64,000 nt of DNA from Xanthostigma xanthostigma. Taxonomy: Eukaryota > Arthropoda > Insecta > Raphidioptera > Raphidiidae. The notes below the pieces were generated by a model. That model saw only the letters and a list, made by a program, of their open reading frames with translations, was not told where the DNA came from and made no database searches. The stretch covers positions 31,015,501 to 31,079,500 of the forward strand of contig OY754464.1 of assembly GCA_963575645.1 (NCBI GenBank), in the 5' to 3' direction. Of the stretch, positions 9,690 through 20,520 are shown piece after piece. The position numbers and the translations under genes were made by a program. Position 1 is the first letter of the stretch, and the number at the start of each line of letters is the position of its first letter.

Positions 9690-9850
9690 CATGCACGAAA
9701 AAGTGTAACGTTCCTAAATCCTAACGTTCCTAACGTTCGTAACGCGTAACGTTCCGCCTGACCCTGTGCGTGCTTTTTGCTAATTTCTCGCTCAATTTAA
9801 ATCAGATCGGTTTGAAACCAGTCTTAAACGAAAGAGGAGAACATTTTACA
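9690..9850. repeat. TAACGTTCC mini-array and dispersed repeat B copy 1
   Basis: Short units around TAACGTTCC recur at 9708-9760. They are followed by CTCGCTCAATTTAAATCAGA then TCGG at 9786-9810 and CTTAAACGAAAGAGGAGAA, which recur at 63944-64000. Both copies are preceded by short tandem repeats, of different sequence. Confidence 0.7.
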
Positions 9851-9900
9851 TAGATTTCGTATAACAGAATTTGCCTAAACAGTTTTTTTATACAAATTTA

Positions 9901-9922
9901 TATAATAATAATAATAATAATA
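9901..9922 (-). repeat. AAT microsatellite tail of the LINE
   Basis: A short (AAT)n run adjoins the 3' end of the minus-strand LINE, in the position expected for a tail copied during target-primed integration. Confidence 0.75.
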
Positions 9923-10044
9923 AATTTTTTATTGTACATAATAAAACGTACAAAAGGCACGGTTCAACTTTAAGTTGATCTTCCACCTAGCCCAGTTACA
10001 TGACAAAATTTTTACAAAATAAAAAAAAAATATACTAAAAAAGA

Positions 10045-11184
10045 TTACAGTAACAGTTGTTCTGTCAGTAGTTTATTATAAATAAATTTTGAAAAATTGT
10101 TCTTATTATAATTTTTAACATGAGCAGGCAGATCATTCCACATATTGGATGCAACGTATGTAAAACATTTTTGATACGCCGCTGTTTTATGTATGTCGAT
10201 TAAGAAATTTGACTTAAAACGTGTAGAGTGATCGTGACATGCTGTTTTAAGTTTTTCTAATAGGTGTATGGGCTCTCCGTTTTTTATAATATTGTATATA
10301 AAGTTATACATATGCCATTTCCTACGATATGACATATTTAAAAGTTTGTACTTATTAAGGTATGGCGTGATATGCTCCCTGTACGAAATTTGATAAATAA
10401 AGCGCATGCACGCATTTTGTACTCTCTGTATTTTTAGTTTGCTAGCATAGTCGAGTGATTCACCATACACAATATCACCGTAATCGAACAAAGACAGTAT
10501 TAAGGTGTCCACCAATTTAAGTTTGCAATTAACTGACATGCTTTGCTTAAATTGGTACAGTATTTTTAATCGCCCAAAAGCAGTTTTAAATTTACTTATA
10601 ACATGTTCAGTAAATTTTAGGTGAGTATCAAAAATTATACCAAGATTCTTTGCAAATTCAACATTAGGTATAGCAGAATCGTTGATTACAATAGCAGGGT
10701 TAAAACTACTTACACAATTTACTGTGGCTGTTGTACCTATAAACATAGTTAACGATTTGCTTGTATTTAAACATAAAGCATGTTTTGCAGAATACTCGGA
10801 GACCGATTTTAGATCATCGTTGATGAGACTAATTGCAACATTCGTGTCGCTTGGAGGGAATGAAAAATATAATTGTGTATCATCGGCGTATTGCCGTACA
10901 GCGCTGTTAACAACTGAGGCATGAAAATCGAAAATGTATATAACAAAAAGTAGTGGTCCAAGGATTGACCCTTGAGGCACTCCTTTAGAAATTTCTCGGA
11001 AGTGTGATAACTCAAGACCGTCTGTTGTATTGATAATTACAGCCTGTTGTCTTTGACACAAATATGACTTAAACCATTTTATTGTTAAATCTGAAAAACC
11101 AATATAGTTTAGCTTTGCTAACAGCAAATCATGATTGATTGTATCAAAGGCTTTACTATAATCAAGTAACACTAATGCACACAT
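10045..11184 (-). pseudogene. LINE ORF2, reverse transcriptase part
   Basis: This 379-codon piece starts in the palm of the reverse transcriptase: LDYSKAFDTI (first catalytic Asp), KGVPQGSILGPLLF at about residues 67-80, and YADD at 99-102 (catalytic pair). The thumb and a C-terminal region follow, ending with the NMWNDLPAHVKN box that closes many CR1/jockey-type ORF2 proteins. It is separated from the upstream part by one frameshift at about 11176-11184, where AAATG is read in two frames. Apart from that break the frame is open to its natural stop, so inactivation looks recent. The protein would copy LINE RNA at a nicked target. Confidence 0.85.
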
Positions 11185-12851
11185 TTAGACTCATCATTGG
11201 CCTTACGTATGTCATCTATGATGCTTAGTAACGCAGTACACGTGCTGTGGCCAGATCTAAAACCTGACTGAATATCTGGTATTATATTATGTGATGAAAT
11301 ATAATCGAATATTTGTCTGCAAATAATCTTTTCTATAATCTTTGACGTAACACATAAAATACTAATAGGCCTTAGATCTTTAAACTGTTCGGGTGTATTT
11401 ATTTTGCATAATGGCCTTATTAATGCAAATTTCCATAAAGTAGGAAATTCTGCAGAAATAATAGATGTATTGACAATATCAGTTAACGCATTTAAACAGA
11501 AGGGCAAGCATAATTTTATCAGTGTACTGGATAGACCGTCTACACCAACAGCGTCTGTATTTATACTATTTATTATTTTTGAAGTGTCATCGTTATTTAC
11601 AGTTTTGAGAGAAAAATTTGTGTTATGTATTTTATTTTCAGAATAATAATTTAGTAAACTAAAATCAATAGTTGAATTTGAAGAAGTTAAAAAGAAATCG
11701 TTAATGTCATTTGGGTTTAATAAATGATCCGGAATTTCGACTGAAGTAGGTTTGCCTAGTTTTAAGTTTTTAATATTTTGCCAATAGAGTTTAGAATTTT
11801 TTATATTTTTGGTCAGATGATGAAAATATGCTTGCTTTTCTCGTTTTATAGCATCGTTAGTATAATTTCTTAACATTTTATAATATTTTTTTGATTCAAT
11901 TTTTTTTGACTTCATATACTTTATTCTAGCATTATCCCTTTTCTTCATCATAATTTTTATGACAACTGTTATCCATGGCGTAAACGGCTTATTGCAAACA
12001 CTTTTACAGACATATGGCGCGTGATTATTTGTGACGCTGTTTATTAATAAATTAAATTGGGCAACTTTATCATCTAAGGAATCTAATGTACTTACTGACA
12101 TCCAATCTGCCGTTTTGATATCATTTTGAAAATCACTTATATTAAAATTTTTAAAATCTCTAACAACAATATGTTTCTTTTGATAGTTTTGTCTAGCACA
12201 ATTGATAGTGCATGAAACAAGTCTGTGATCAGTGATATCCTCAGGCATATCAAAACATGTAGGATTTTGTACCACAGAACTGTCAGAAAAAATTAAATCA
12301 ATCAGAGACGTATTGTCATTTATTTTATTGTACCTGGTGAAATCATTGATTATTTGAATTAAACCATAAGACTTTAGCACATCACATAAATATTTACTAC
12401 TGACAGAGACAACTTTCATATCTATATTTAAATCGCCTAAACACAAAGCATGATCATATTGGCTTAAAATAATAGAAAGTGAATTGTCCAATACACTTAA
12501 AGACTCCACGTAAGACGTATTCGGGGGTCTATATAAACACCCGATAGCAAAATTCATACTATTGATATTAATTTTTATCCAGATTTCTTCTAAAGCATTG
12601 GGGTTGAAATTTAAGATAGTGATAATTGAAAATTTAATATTATTTCTGATGTAGATGGCAACGCCCCCACCTTTCTTCCCAACACGATCGTTTCTGATTA
12701 ACACATAACCCGGAATATTCACAAATGACGTGTTTATATTTTCTGTTAGCCAGGTTTCACTGAGCGTTAAGATATCTAAATTTAATCGATAGAAATAAAT
12801 TAAGAATTGATCGAAGGAAGAGCACAGAGATCTTACATTCAGATGCCCCAC
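11172..12851 (-). pseudogene. LINE ORF2, AP endonuclease and N-terminal RT part
   Basis: It begins with the apurinic-endonuclease start HLNVRSL and shows SETWL, GGGVAIYI, CLYRPPN, LGDLNID, SLIDLIFSD and ITDHRLVS, the ordered motifs of the exonuclease/endonuclease fold that nicks the target. Then come the RT entry motifs RPISILCVTSKIIEKI and QSGFRSGHST. It ends by frameshift just before the first RT catalytic Asp, which lies in the next piece. The first codon given here is GTG. The open frame reaches back into ORF1 by about 60 nt in the -1 frame, so translation may depend on overlap with ORF1 rather than an own ATG. Confidence 0.85.
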
Positions 12852-12853
12852 TT

Positions 12854-13603
12854 TTAAGTATTTGGTAACGTTGGTGGGTAGTTCGTCTCCTCTAAAAAAG
12901 ATATCTTTTTGTTTTTAGGGAACCAGAATCGTTTAACGATAATATTTTTGGGCCAGTAGCTGGGTTCAGATAATTTGTCTTTCAAATCAAATGGCGCGCC
13001 TAACATGAAAGAATTATTTTCGCCGACTGTTTTTAATTGCTTAATAACAAAGTCCGTACCATCTTGCTCTAAATATTCCGAAATTATTTCAGGTGTGACA
13101 CTTTTATTAACTTTCCCGATGTACAGCCACGCACGCCGGTCCACTGCTTTAAATTGAGAGATATCTTCCTTGGTGCCATAAACGAAGCGATTAGGCTTTT
13201 TAATAGAACTATTTGAATTTTCAGTAGAATTATCTGTAGCCGAACCTGGTTCTTTTGAGGCAACAGCTGCATAGCTTATTTTATCTTTCACAGAATTAGC
13301 ACGAGACCGTAATACCCGACCTTCAATTGCATTCGAATTTGAATTTTTATCACTTAATTGTTTTTTTATAGAACTTATTTCTTTTTGAAGATCAGTTATA
13401 ACATTTTTTTGTGTTGACATAAAATTTTCGATAAATTGACTTACACAATCTGAAACACTCTTAATTAAAACTTTTTTGAAATCTTCTGACACTAAGATTT
13501 CATGTAATGCACGATCTAGCGACGACGTAAGATTATCAAGATTTGATTTGGGATCATCACTACTCCCGGAAGATTTCCCACCTCCCTTGGAGGGGCCACC
13601 CAT
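12854..13603 (-). CDS. LINE ORF1 RNA-binding protein, 249 residues
   Basis: An ATG-started intact frame. Residues 1-20 are Gly/Ser/Lys rich. About 25-90 is helical with a likely coiled coil (leucine-rich, NVITDLQKEISSIKKQL). A Ser/Asn linker follows. The C-terminal part carries RRAWLYIGKVNKSVTPEII, NSFMLGAPF and YWPKNIIVKRFWFP, the pattern of CR1-type ORF1 proteins. No zinc knuckles are seen. It ends 3 bp before the listed start of ORF2 and overlaps the open ORF2 frame, so the two are coupled. Expected role: binding and chaperoning LINE RNA. Confidence 0.8.
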   Translation of the reverse strand: MGGPSKGGGKSSGSSDDPKSNLDNLTSSLDRALHEILVSEDFKKVLIKSVSDCVSQFIENFMSTQKNVITDLQKEISSIKKQLSDKNSNSNAIEGRVLRSRANSVKDKISYAAVASKEPGSATDNSTENSNSSIKKPNRFVYGTKEDISQFKAVDRRAWLYIGKVNKSVTPEIISEYLEQDGTDFVIKQLKTVGENNSFMLGAPFDLKDKLSEPSYWPKNIIVKRFWFPKNKKISFLEETNYPPTLPNT

Positions 13604-13780
13604 ACTTTCAACAGAAATTTATGGATTAATTTATGACAAATAATACACGGAGCAAACAAAAAACACGTCTAATCTCAATCAAGTCACAACTAATAGAAAA
13701 ATAGCTGTATAAATGCAATGTTGTCTAATGCATGGCGCGACGCGGTCGGTCGTCTTTGTTTGCCGTACATGGAAATTAGA

Positions 13781-14764
13781 AAATAACGTATGTCTTGTCT
13801 TAACATGAAAACGGCTGCATTTCTAATGTTTAATTCAATTTTTTGACATTAGTATTTTGTGAAATGCAACGCCTTCTAAGTTAAGTTAAGTTAAGTATTA
13901 TTATTAGAACATAATACTTTGACAGTTGCAAACGTCACTTTTGACATTTCTTATCATTCCGACACCAAGGATAAGCGGATTGAAACCAAATTTTGGGAGG
14001 TTTAGGTTATGTATTACGGAATACGTTATCACGTAAAACTATCATCCGTAAACCGACTTTACAGACAACCAATTTTTGAAGAACTAAACATTTAGGGTAA
14101 TGAAGTTACTCAGTCTAATACAAATCAATAGCATTAAGCCTATTCAATAAAATTGTTCGCATAAATCTACTGTGGACACGCACCTTATTGATTTTTTACA
14201 TGAAGTAAAAACTCTGTGGTTTGATATAAAGCTTTTCAAGTTCACCTACTTTTTACGGCAGCAATAGATGAAAAAAACTTATTGCTTGCAGAGTAGGTAG
14301 GTAGCAGCTCAAAATTTCTGCTTATTATCATTCTGTCAACTCCGTCTTTGCTCTGAAAATTTCCACATTTTATTGTCGTAGGTATAGGCTGCGTGCACGA
14401 AGCCTACTAGCGCCGCTCGTGTTTACTCACTTTCTATGGTGTAAGTAAGTAAAAAACTTTAGTTGGTCATGATGTGTAAAAAAAATGTAATAAGGAAAAC
14501 TGCTGTTAGTTTTATATACAATAAAATTCAGATTGTAAACCAATATATAAATATAGCATAACATGAAAAGTACGTAAAAATTATTTATTTATCAATTATG
14601 ACGTACAATATATAAATAAATAATTAGTTTGCACTAATAGCGTAACGTAAAATAATGGCGCTAATGATCTTTATTTTACTTATAGATCTCCATCAGAGCA
14701 ACAGCCCGGAACACAACAAGCATTTTCAGATCGCCTAGTTTTGCCCATGTTTTCTTTGTAATCA
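13781..14764. other. No gene recognised
   Basis: AT-rich DNA with a short TTAAG run at 13878-13898 and a 14-bp-arm inverted repeat of AATTATTTATTTAT at about 14580-14625. No coding evidence. Confidence 0.4.
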
Positions 14765-14998
14765 TTGGCGTAGCAAGAGGGGGCCAGGCTAGAATATTAA
14801 TTGTTCACGTACAAACAACAAGATAAATCTACAATAATCTTCATATTTTCTTTTTCATGAAATTTCTCCAGAAAGTCGTGTTGATTGTGTTAATTTCTAT
14901 GAACAGTTTTCAAATTATGTATAAGTGACAGCTGATAATGGTAGGTAGGGTAGAAAATTTGCCCCCTCCCCAGGATAAAATCGTTGCTACGCCTATGT
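14765..14998. mobile_element. Probable MITE with GGCGTAGCAA ends
   Basis: TTGGCGTAGCAAGAGGGGGC at the left is answered by the complement of TAGGCGTAGCAACG and GGGAGGGGGC at 14955-14996. A related pattern (GCGTAG next to a G-run) bounds 38779-39050. No target duplication could be fixed. Confidence 0.5.
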
Positions 14999-15456
14999 TT
15001 GTAATTAAAAAACTTGATAAAGTTATAACTATTTTCACTATTAATAAACATTGCTCACTGACATACAGAAAAGAGTTTGAAGTTTGCCCTAGTGCTTACC
15101 ACAAACGCTCTCATCGATACATTTGTAACTCCGCCTCCTTACACATAGCCCATATACAGCAACTTTTTCTTTCAGTAGTTCAGTACCAAGCCAACCCAGA
15201 TATACAAAATATGGAAACCGTTTGCAAGTTTAGCCATTTGCTGTTTATATATATGTATTTACAGTTAGATAGCCCGTAGAGTCATGATGAGATGGCGAGT
15301 ATGGAGTTTATGTGTGGTTATTGATTACTCTAGTTATACTAGAATTCATCTAGCACTACGGTTTCGTAAGAGACATGGAATTAGATGTAAAATTAGAAAA
15401 AAAATTACACGCTTATTAATATCATTTTAAAGATTGATTTTTATTGAAATTCCACC
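14999..15456. other. No feature recognised
   Basis: An open frame covering 14938-15279 (113 codons) starts inside the MITE and lacks motifs, so I do not call it a gene. The remainder is AT-rich with no repeats found. Confidence 0.4.
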
Positions 15457-15680
15457 AAAAATGTGAAAACGGGCCAAGTTCGATATTGCCGGCTTTGCCC
15501 AGAAAAAGAAGTTAGTTCTAAAAAAGTTTTCACTTGGCGAGTTTTTATATTTTAAATTATAATTTAAATGACTCGTGTATATAAACTTGCCAAGTGAAAA
15601 CTTGGAACTTTTTAAATATCACTTTTTTCCGGCCAATCCATTTGTTCTTTGTATCGAAGCCATTTTTCACATTTATAATT
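15457..15680. mobile_element. Inverted-repeat element
   Basis: Arms of about 100 bp: AAAATGTGAAAACGGGCC, GCCGGCTTTGCCC and AGTTTTCACTTGGCGAGTTT on the left are answered by complements ending near 15680 (CAAGTGAAAACTTGG, TCCGGCC, TTTTTCACATTT). The loop is TTTAAATTATAATTTAAA-like. Arms are diverged, so it is an old MITE. Confidence 0.7.
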
Positions 15681-16309
15681 TTGGTACAATAGTACCTACG
15701 TTGACACTTGCAACTGTAAATGTTTTAGCGAAACCTTGAGTCATATGAACATTATTAGATTAAAATATCAAGAATTTTTGTTGCAACTTAAAACTATAAT
15801 AATACTACTTAATACTATTTTCTGTAACTGACTAAATATTAACATAATATATTAATTATCTTGGCAGCAATATCTTATTAAATACGCTGAAATATCGAAG
15901 CATAGGTTTCGGTTCTGTGTTCAGTATTAGAATAATATTTGTTATAAATATGTTTATTCGAACTGAAATTTTCACATTTCAGAACGTTCCGGTGAATGAT
16001 ATTAGTTACAATAGTATTCAATATTAAATTTGAAAAAAAACTGAATAAAATGCCGACGTCATGGGTCAGCTTTTGTATTAGATTATGTGAACGATAATGG
16101 TGCAAAAAGTAGTTGTGTGGTCTGTGCATATATACAAGCTGTGTCTAAAATTTTGTTTTGGACCATTTCCGAAACAGTTGAAACGTTTTATTTCAGCAGA
16201 AAAAATCGAAATCAAAACCGAATTTATCGTGGTAACAGGTTAAAGTCGGATTTCATTTAAATTTTCATTTTTATAGCGGAAGAGTTCGGATTTCCGAAAA
16301 AATTCTCAA
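15681..16309. other. No feature recognised
   Basis: AT-rich with no convincing frames, repeats or RNA genes. Confidence 0.4.
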
Positions 16310-16700
16310 TCTGATGTAGTTTGGCTTGATGAAACTACGCGATTTATGTCATTGAATAGTTAGCTCCTGCTAAAACAGACACGGTCGCGAAGGAGACTGA
16401 GAAGCGGAAAAAATATCAGACTCTTCTTTTTGAGCTCAGGAAGCAGTACCCAGAGAATTCTCCTTAGTATTGTTTTTATAATTGGTGTTCTTGGAGAAGC
16501 CAAACCGTCATTGGCAAATAAAAAGCTATCCCGGAATGGCAGTGTAGTACTGAGTTACTAGTATCACACAATCAAAGAGTTTTTTTATTGTGCGCACGAC
16601 ACAAACTCATTGTAATCATCTTTTTCATGGTTACAGTTTCAACTTGCTTCGCAAGTGCCCCTTGTATGACGGTGACGGATTCGAACACAGTTGATGACAC
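16310..16700 (+). pseudogene. Second, decayed copy of the REL-endonuclease LINE 3' end
   Basis: It aligns to 19890-20290 of the LINE at 18316-20345: shared phrases include GCGAAGGAGACTGA, TTTTTGAGCTCAGGAAGCAG, TTATAATTGGTGT and GTTTCAACTTGCT. The copy is 5'-truncated within the endonuclease domain and has several indels and stops; the 3' UTR homology reaches about 16697. It is older than the other copy. Confidence 0.8.
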
Positions 16701-17018
16701 GAAAAAACAAAACTATCAACACTTTATACAACAATTTTATAGTAACCTAAGTAATTATGTAATTTATTACAGAATATTCAATATCTGTGACTGAAATTGT
16801 AGATACATTTAATCTGTTTTATATGTTTTATGCAAGCTAGAGGTTCTTAAATTGGTGACAAATAAAAACACACCAAGCAAAAATAATTTGGATCGGTTTC
16901 ACCAACACTGCCTAGTTTGACCCAAGTATTTCAAAGTGCAAATATTATAATATTTATTACTAATCGTTGGCCGTGTCATCGAAAACATAGACAGATATGT
17001 TTTATTATTTATTTTTAA

Positions 17019-17318
17019 GTTGGAGTCGATCTGTCGCCTAGTCGACTGGCTTTGGAGCTATTTACATTCTCCTGTGAGGATATCCCTGCAGTTGAGATTT
17101 CTACACCCCGTGAAAAGGAAAAAAAAATATGGAAGGACGTATTTCGCAGCAAGCTACAATATTAACAAAAAATAAGAAGTTCGACATTTATTTCTAAGTA
17201 GATTTCCTGAAAACCGGCCAGCTTTAGAAAATATAACTTATTTAGTTCCAGTTTGTATATTGTGTACGTGTGATAGAGAGAAGCCAGTACTGGTGTTGCA
17301 GCTGTCGTTAGATGCATA
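17019..17318 (+). other. Two adjacent unassigned coding-like frames
   Basis: One 48-codon frame (17019-17165) reads LSPSRLALELFTFSCEDI and then REKEKKIWKDVF. A second frame, shifted, (17176-17318) reads LSRFPENRPALENITYLV and then ILCTCDREKPVL. Both have a protein-like mixture of residues and higher GC than the flanks, and neither starts with ATG. They could be pieces of one decayed gene or transposase, or exons. I do not recognise either. Confidence 0.2.
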
Positions 17319-17562
17319 GCCACCGTTGATCTCTACTCTGGCTGCTATCCAACTCGGTCGCGGGAAATTGAAAACTATCAACTACATAATACAGAGTACA
17401 TAGTGCAGATGCATTGACAGCATAGTGTCACACTATCTAACTCTATATATACACTGCTACTGACTGACTACAAATCTGCGGACTGAAGAATCATTAAAAT
17501 AAACGAAATCACCCGCAGTCTATAGACATTTGATCTTGCCAAATTAGTATGATCGTTACAAT

Positions 17563-18071
17563 TAGAGATGCGATAAACGGATCTTTTTAGTGATCTGCAT
17601 CTTTGCATCTGGATCCCATATGTGAGCCGGCTCCCTGAACCGGTTCAAAAAGAGCCGAGTTCTGAATATGTTATTCGAGTCAAGTGAGCCACTGAGTTAG
17701 TTGAGTCAAGCCAATCATATCACCTAATATTATGCCAGTGACTGACTCACATATTATAAGGCGGGGTTTTACTGGTTGCTACTTGCTATGTTACAGAAAG
17801 TATATTACAATATGCAATACAATACCTTAAATAGTTGTGACTTAAGTAATACATTGCAATAAGCTGTAGCCTACTGTTCTGTGGTGTGTACCATAGCCAG
17901 ACATATGATGCATGAGTCATTTGAGCTGACAGTGCTTCTATGTGTTAAGTGTTTCACTGAGTTACGCGGATCCGTTGAGCCGTCGGCTCATAAAAAAGTG
18001 TGTCGGCTCTCACGGATCTTCTGTCGGAGCCGGCTCTTTGAACCGGTTCAGATCTGAGTTACCCAACCCTA
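17563..18071. mobile_element. hAT-type MITE, 509 bp
   Basis: An exact 8-bp duplication GTTACAAT lies at 17555-17562 and 18072-18079. Ends are TAGAGATG and, at the right, the complement of TAGGGTTGGGTAACTC. Subterminal inverted blocks GAGCCGGCTC and GAACCGGTTC occur near both ends. There is no coding capacity. A fragment with the same GCATCTTTGCATCTGG phrase lies at 53822-53880. Confidence 0.85.
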
Positions 18072-18204
18072 GTTACAATTAAGGCAGTCCGCAATAGAAG
18101 CAACACGAAATAAACTCAACAACGATACTTTATCCCTTCCTTGCCAATTCCTAGGTAAATGAGTAGGGACCCACCAACGGGGAAATATGAAAGCAATCTA
18201 TCGG

Positions 18205-18223
18205 TCATATAATAAAAATAATA

Positions 18224-18315
<92 letters not shown>
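18205..18315. repeat. AAT microsatellite, about 110 bp
   Basis: Nearly pure (AAT)n directly upstream of the 5'-truncated LINE. Its translation gives long Tyr or Leu runs that are not a gene. Confidence 0.95.
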
Positions 18316-18316
18316 C

Positions 18317-19303
18317 CCATCCAATCGTAGGCATAAAGTCACCCATTTATTTTATATGGATGACTTAAAACTTTACGCCTCGAGCGCCACAGATCTAACG
18401 CTCGCGCTCAACATCGTACAAGTATACAGTGAGGATATCGGCATGACATTCGGATTAGATAAGTGTGCGGTTCTGCATATTAAAAAAGGACGAAATGGGG
18501 ACTACGGGGAAGACGTGCAACTTGTTGATGGAAGCGTCGTTCACCATCTTGACGCCGGAGAGTCCTACACGTATCTGGGTGTGAGTGAGAGTCACGTTCA
18601 GGACGTAAAAGTCGTCAAAGAGGCTCTCCGCAGCAAGTATCGACGGATCCTGCGGCAAATCTGGAGTTCAGAGTTGTCGGGGAAGAACAAAGTCGCTGCT
18701 ACGAACATGCTTGCTGTTCCAGTCCTGCTCTACACTTTTGGGGCATTCAAATGGACGGTTAACGAGTTGCAACAGCTTGATAGGGGCACCAGAAAAATGA
18801 TGACCATCTATAGGAGTCTTCACCCCAAATCGTCCGTTCCTCGTTTGTACCTCCCGCGTCATCTCGGAGGGAGAGGATTACTCAGCTTGGAGTGTCTTCA
18901 TAATAGAATTGTACTGGGTACTGCTATTGCGGTTTGTAACAGTTCAGACCCGCTTTTACAGCTCGTGCGTGATCACGAATATGCGGGTGTTGGGGCGTTT
19001 CTGTTTCAGGCAGCAAACAGAGCAGCAAATGAACTCAGCCTTGATTTTGACTTCAGTTCCGCTAGAAAACGTCAAGATGCATCGTTTGCATCTCTAACGC
19101 CAGATCAGGCAAGGCATACAATAAAGAAGGCAGAGCAAAAATTCCTGCTCAAACAACATACCGATAAACCGATGCATGGAATTTATTATAAGAACATCGA
19201 TACATGTGGTTTATCAAAGGATCTGACGTTTGCCTTCTTGCGGTCAGCTGGGCTGAAGTCTGAAACTGAGGGATTTGTTTTGGCGTGTCAAGACGGCGTT
19301 ATA
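18317..19303 (+). pseudogene. REL-endonuclease LINE, RT C-terminal half
   Basis: The frame enters from the microsatellite and shows LYMDDLKLYA with the catalytic YMDD at 18353-18364, then the RT thumb region (RKMMTIYRSLHP, LPRHLGGRGLLSLE) and a helical linker. GC content and codon mix are clearly coding-like and unlike the flanks. The upstream RT motifs are missing because of 5' truncation. The frame continues after the insertion: if the inserted segment and one 14-bp duplication are ignored, it reads through without a shift into the downstream piece. Confidence 0.85.
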
Positions 19304-19580
19304 AACACTCTTGTGTACTTGTTAGTAGAATTTTTGTTCCAAAATATGTATTGAAGGAGATTTATTTGGTTGAGGAACAATTTAAAATAAGCTTTACCAA
19401 TGTATCGCTTGTGGCCAACGTTTCGAAAAATATATTTTCATCATCAGGGCCTCATGCATTGCATTGAGGCCCTGATGATGAAAATATATTTTTCGAAACG
19501 TTGGCCACAAGCGATACATTGGTAAAGCTTATTTTAAATTGTTCCTCAACCAAATAAATCTCCTTCAACACTCTTGTGTA
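19304..19580. mobile_element. Palindromic insertion with 14-bp target duplication
   Basis: AACACTCTTGTGTA occurs at 19304-19317 and again at 19567-19580. Between them lie 249 bp: 35 bp of unique sequence, then arms 19353-19453 and 19464-19566 that are essentially perfect complements around a 10-base loop TGCATTGCAT. It interrupts the LINE frame cleanly. A 14-bp duplication is long for a DNA transposon and typical of target-primed retrotransposition, yet the insert is a hairpin with no tail. Confidence 0.9.
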
Positions 19581-20217
19581 CCGCCGTTTAATTATGGATG
19601 CGGAAGTAATAGATACTTCTTGCAGAGCATGTCGATCGCATCCAGAGACGCTCATGCATCTCTTATCGGCATGCAGTTATTATGCAAGCTGTGCCTACAT
19701 CCATCGCCACAATGCTGCTCTAAGAGTCTTATACTATCACCTAAGGCATCATTACGGTATTGATAAAACTCCCGTTCTGCCTTATGTTCCTGGAGATATT
19801 GAGTCCGTTGTAGAGAATGAATCATGTAAAATTTTCTGGAACTATTCATTCAGTACTACCAGGCAACTTTCAGCTACAAAGCCTGATATAGTTCTCCTTG
19901 ATAAATCTGCGCGATCTATGTATGTCATCGAGTTCTCAGCTCCTGCTGAAACGAACATAGCCGCGAAGGAGACTGACAAACGGACAAAATATCAAGACCT
20001 ACTTTTTGAGCTCAGGAAGCAGTACCCAGAGTATTCTGTCAAATTAATTGTCCTTATAATTGGTGTCCTTGGAGGAGCCAAACCGTCACTGTTGGCAAGT
20101 ATGAAAGCTATTCCGGCATGTCAGCGCAATGCTGAATCACTAGTCTGCCGCATGCAGAAGGCTGTGCTTATTGGGTCGCTCCGTGTACTCCGTGCGCACG
20201 ACCCAAACTCACTGTAA
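19581..20217 (+). pseudogene. REL-endonuclease LINE, zinc finger and endonuclease domain
   Basis: The frame contains a Cys-Cys-His-Cys motif (CRAC, then ETLMHLLSAC), a following RHN, and then the PD-(D/E)xK-type endonuclease: KPDIVLLDKS, MYVIEFSAP and KRTKYQDLLFELRK. This layout is diagnostic for R2-group LINEs, where the domain nicks the target site. It ends with HDPNSL and a TAA stop. This is the natural C terminus, followed by about 130 bp of 3' UTR. It is intact, so only the truncation and the insertion disable this copy. Confidence 0.85.
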
Positions 20218-20345
20218 TCGCCCATTTCATGGTTTGAGACGCGGTTATGGTTTCAACTTGCTCCGCAAGTATCCCTTGTGTGACGGTGACGAACCCGAAG
20301 TTTAGGGGGCTTGTGGATGCAAAATTCTTTAAGGAATTTATCCTT

Positions 20346-20348
20346 CAC

Positions 20349-20384
<36 letters not shown>

Positions 20385-20520
20385 TCTTTATTGATGAAAA
20401 AACAGAGTTTTATCAAAAGGCGTGAATTCAGCTTAAAGCTGGTTTACAATCCAAACCAAACAAAAAGATACAAATATGTGACAAATAAAAATAATATGTG
20501 AGAAACAAAAATTAAAAAAA
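20346..20520 (-). mobile_element. AAT tract shared with a minus-strand LINE tail
   Basis: The (AAT)n run at 20349-20381 ends the plus-strand LINE and also starts a segment that, on the minus strand, reads a typical LINE 3' UTR ending in AATAAAGATTTTATTATT. Two LINE tails thus meet 3' to 3' at one microsatellite. Only about 140 bp of the second is visible and it has no ORF. Confidence 0.55.

Larger units (their letters stand above)
9899..13780 (-). mobile_element. Near-complete CR1-group LINE
   Basis: The element reads on the minus strand: about 180 bp of leader, ORF1 (13603-12854), ORF2 in two pieces (12851-11172 and 11184-10045), a short 3' UTR and an AAT/TTA tail at 9901-9922. The ORFs have no recognised RNase H. 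The 5' boundary near 13780 is estimated from where the leader ends and is not marked by a target duplication I can see. The organisation and motifs fit the CR1/L2/Kiri group; the exact clade is uncertain. Confidence 0.85.
18316..20345 (+). mobile_element. 5'-truncated LINE with restriction-like endonuclease
   Basis: The copy begins in mid reverse transcriptase just before YMDD and runs through the C-terminal zinc motif and endonuclease to a 3' UTR and an AAT tail at about 20347. It lacks the N-terminal DNA-binding and RT entry regions. The frame is intact except for one insertion at 19318-19566. Domain order places it in the R2/R4/Dong-type group, most like R4/Dong; the clade call is inference. 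Confidence 0.85.

Noticed and set aside
18116-18346. Open frame with a long Tyr run
   Set aside because: It is the translation of the AAT microsatellite on the minus strand.
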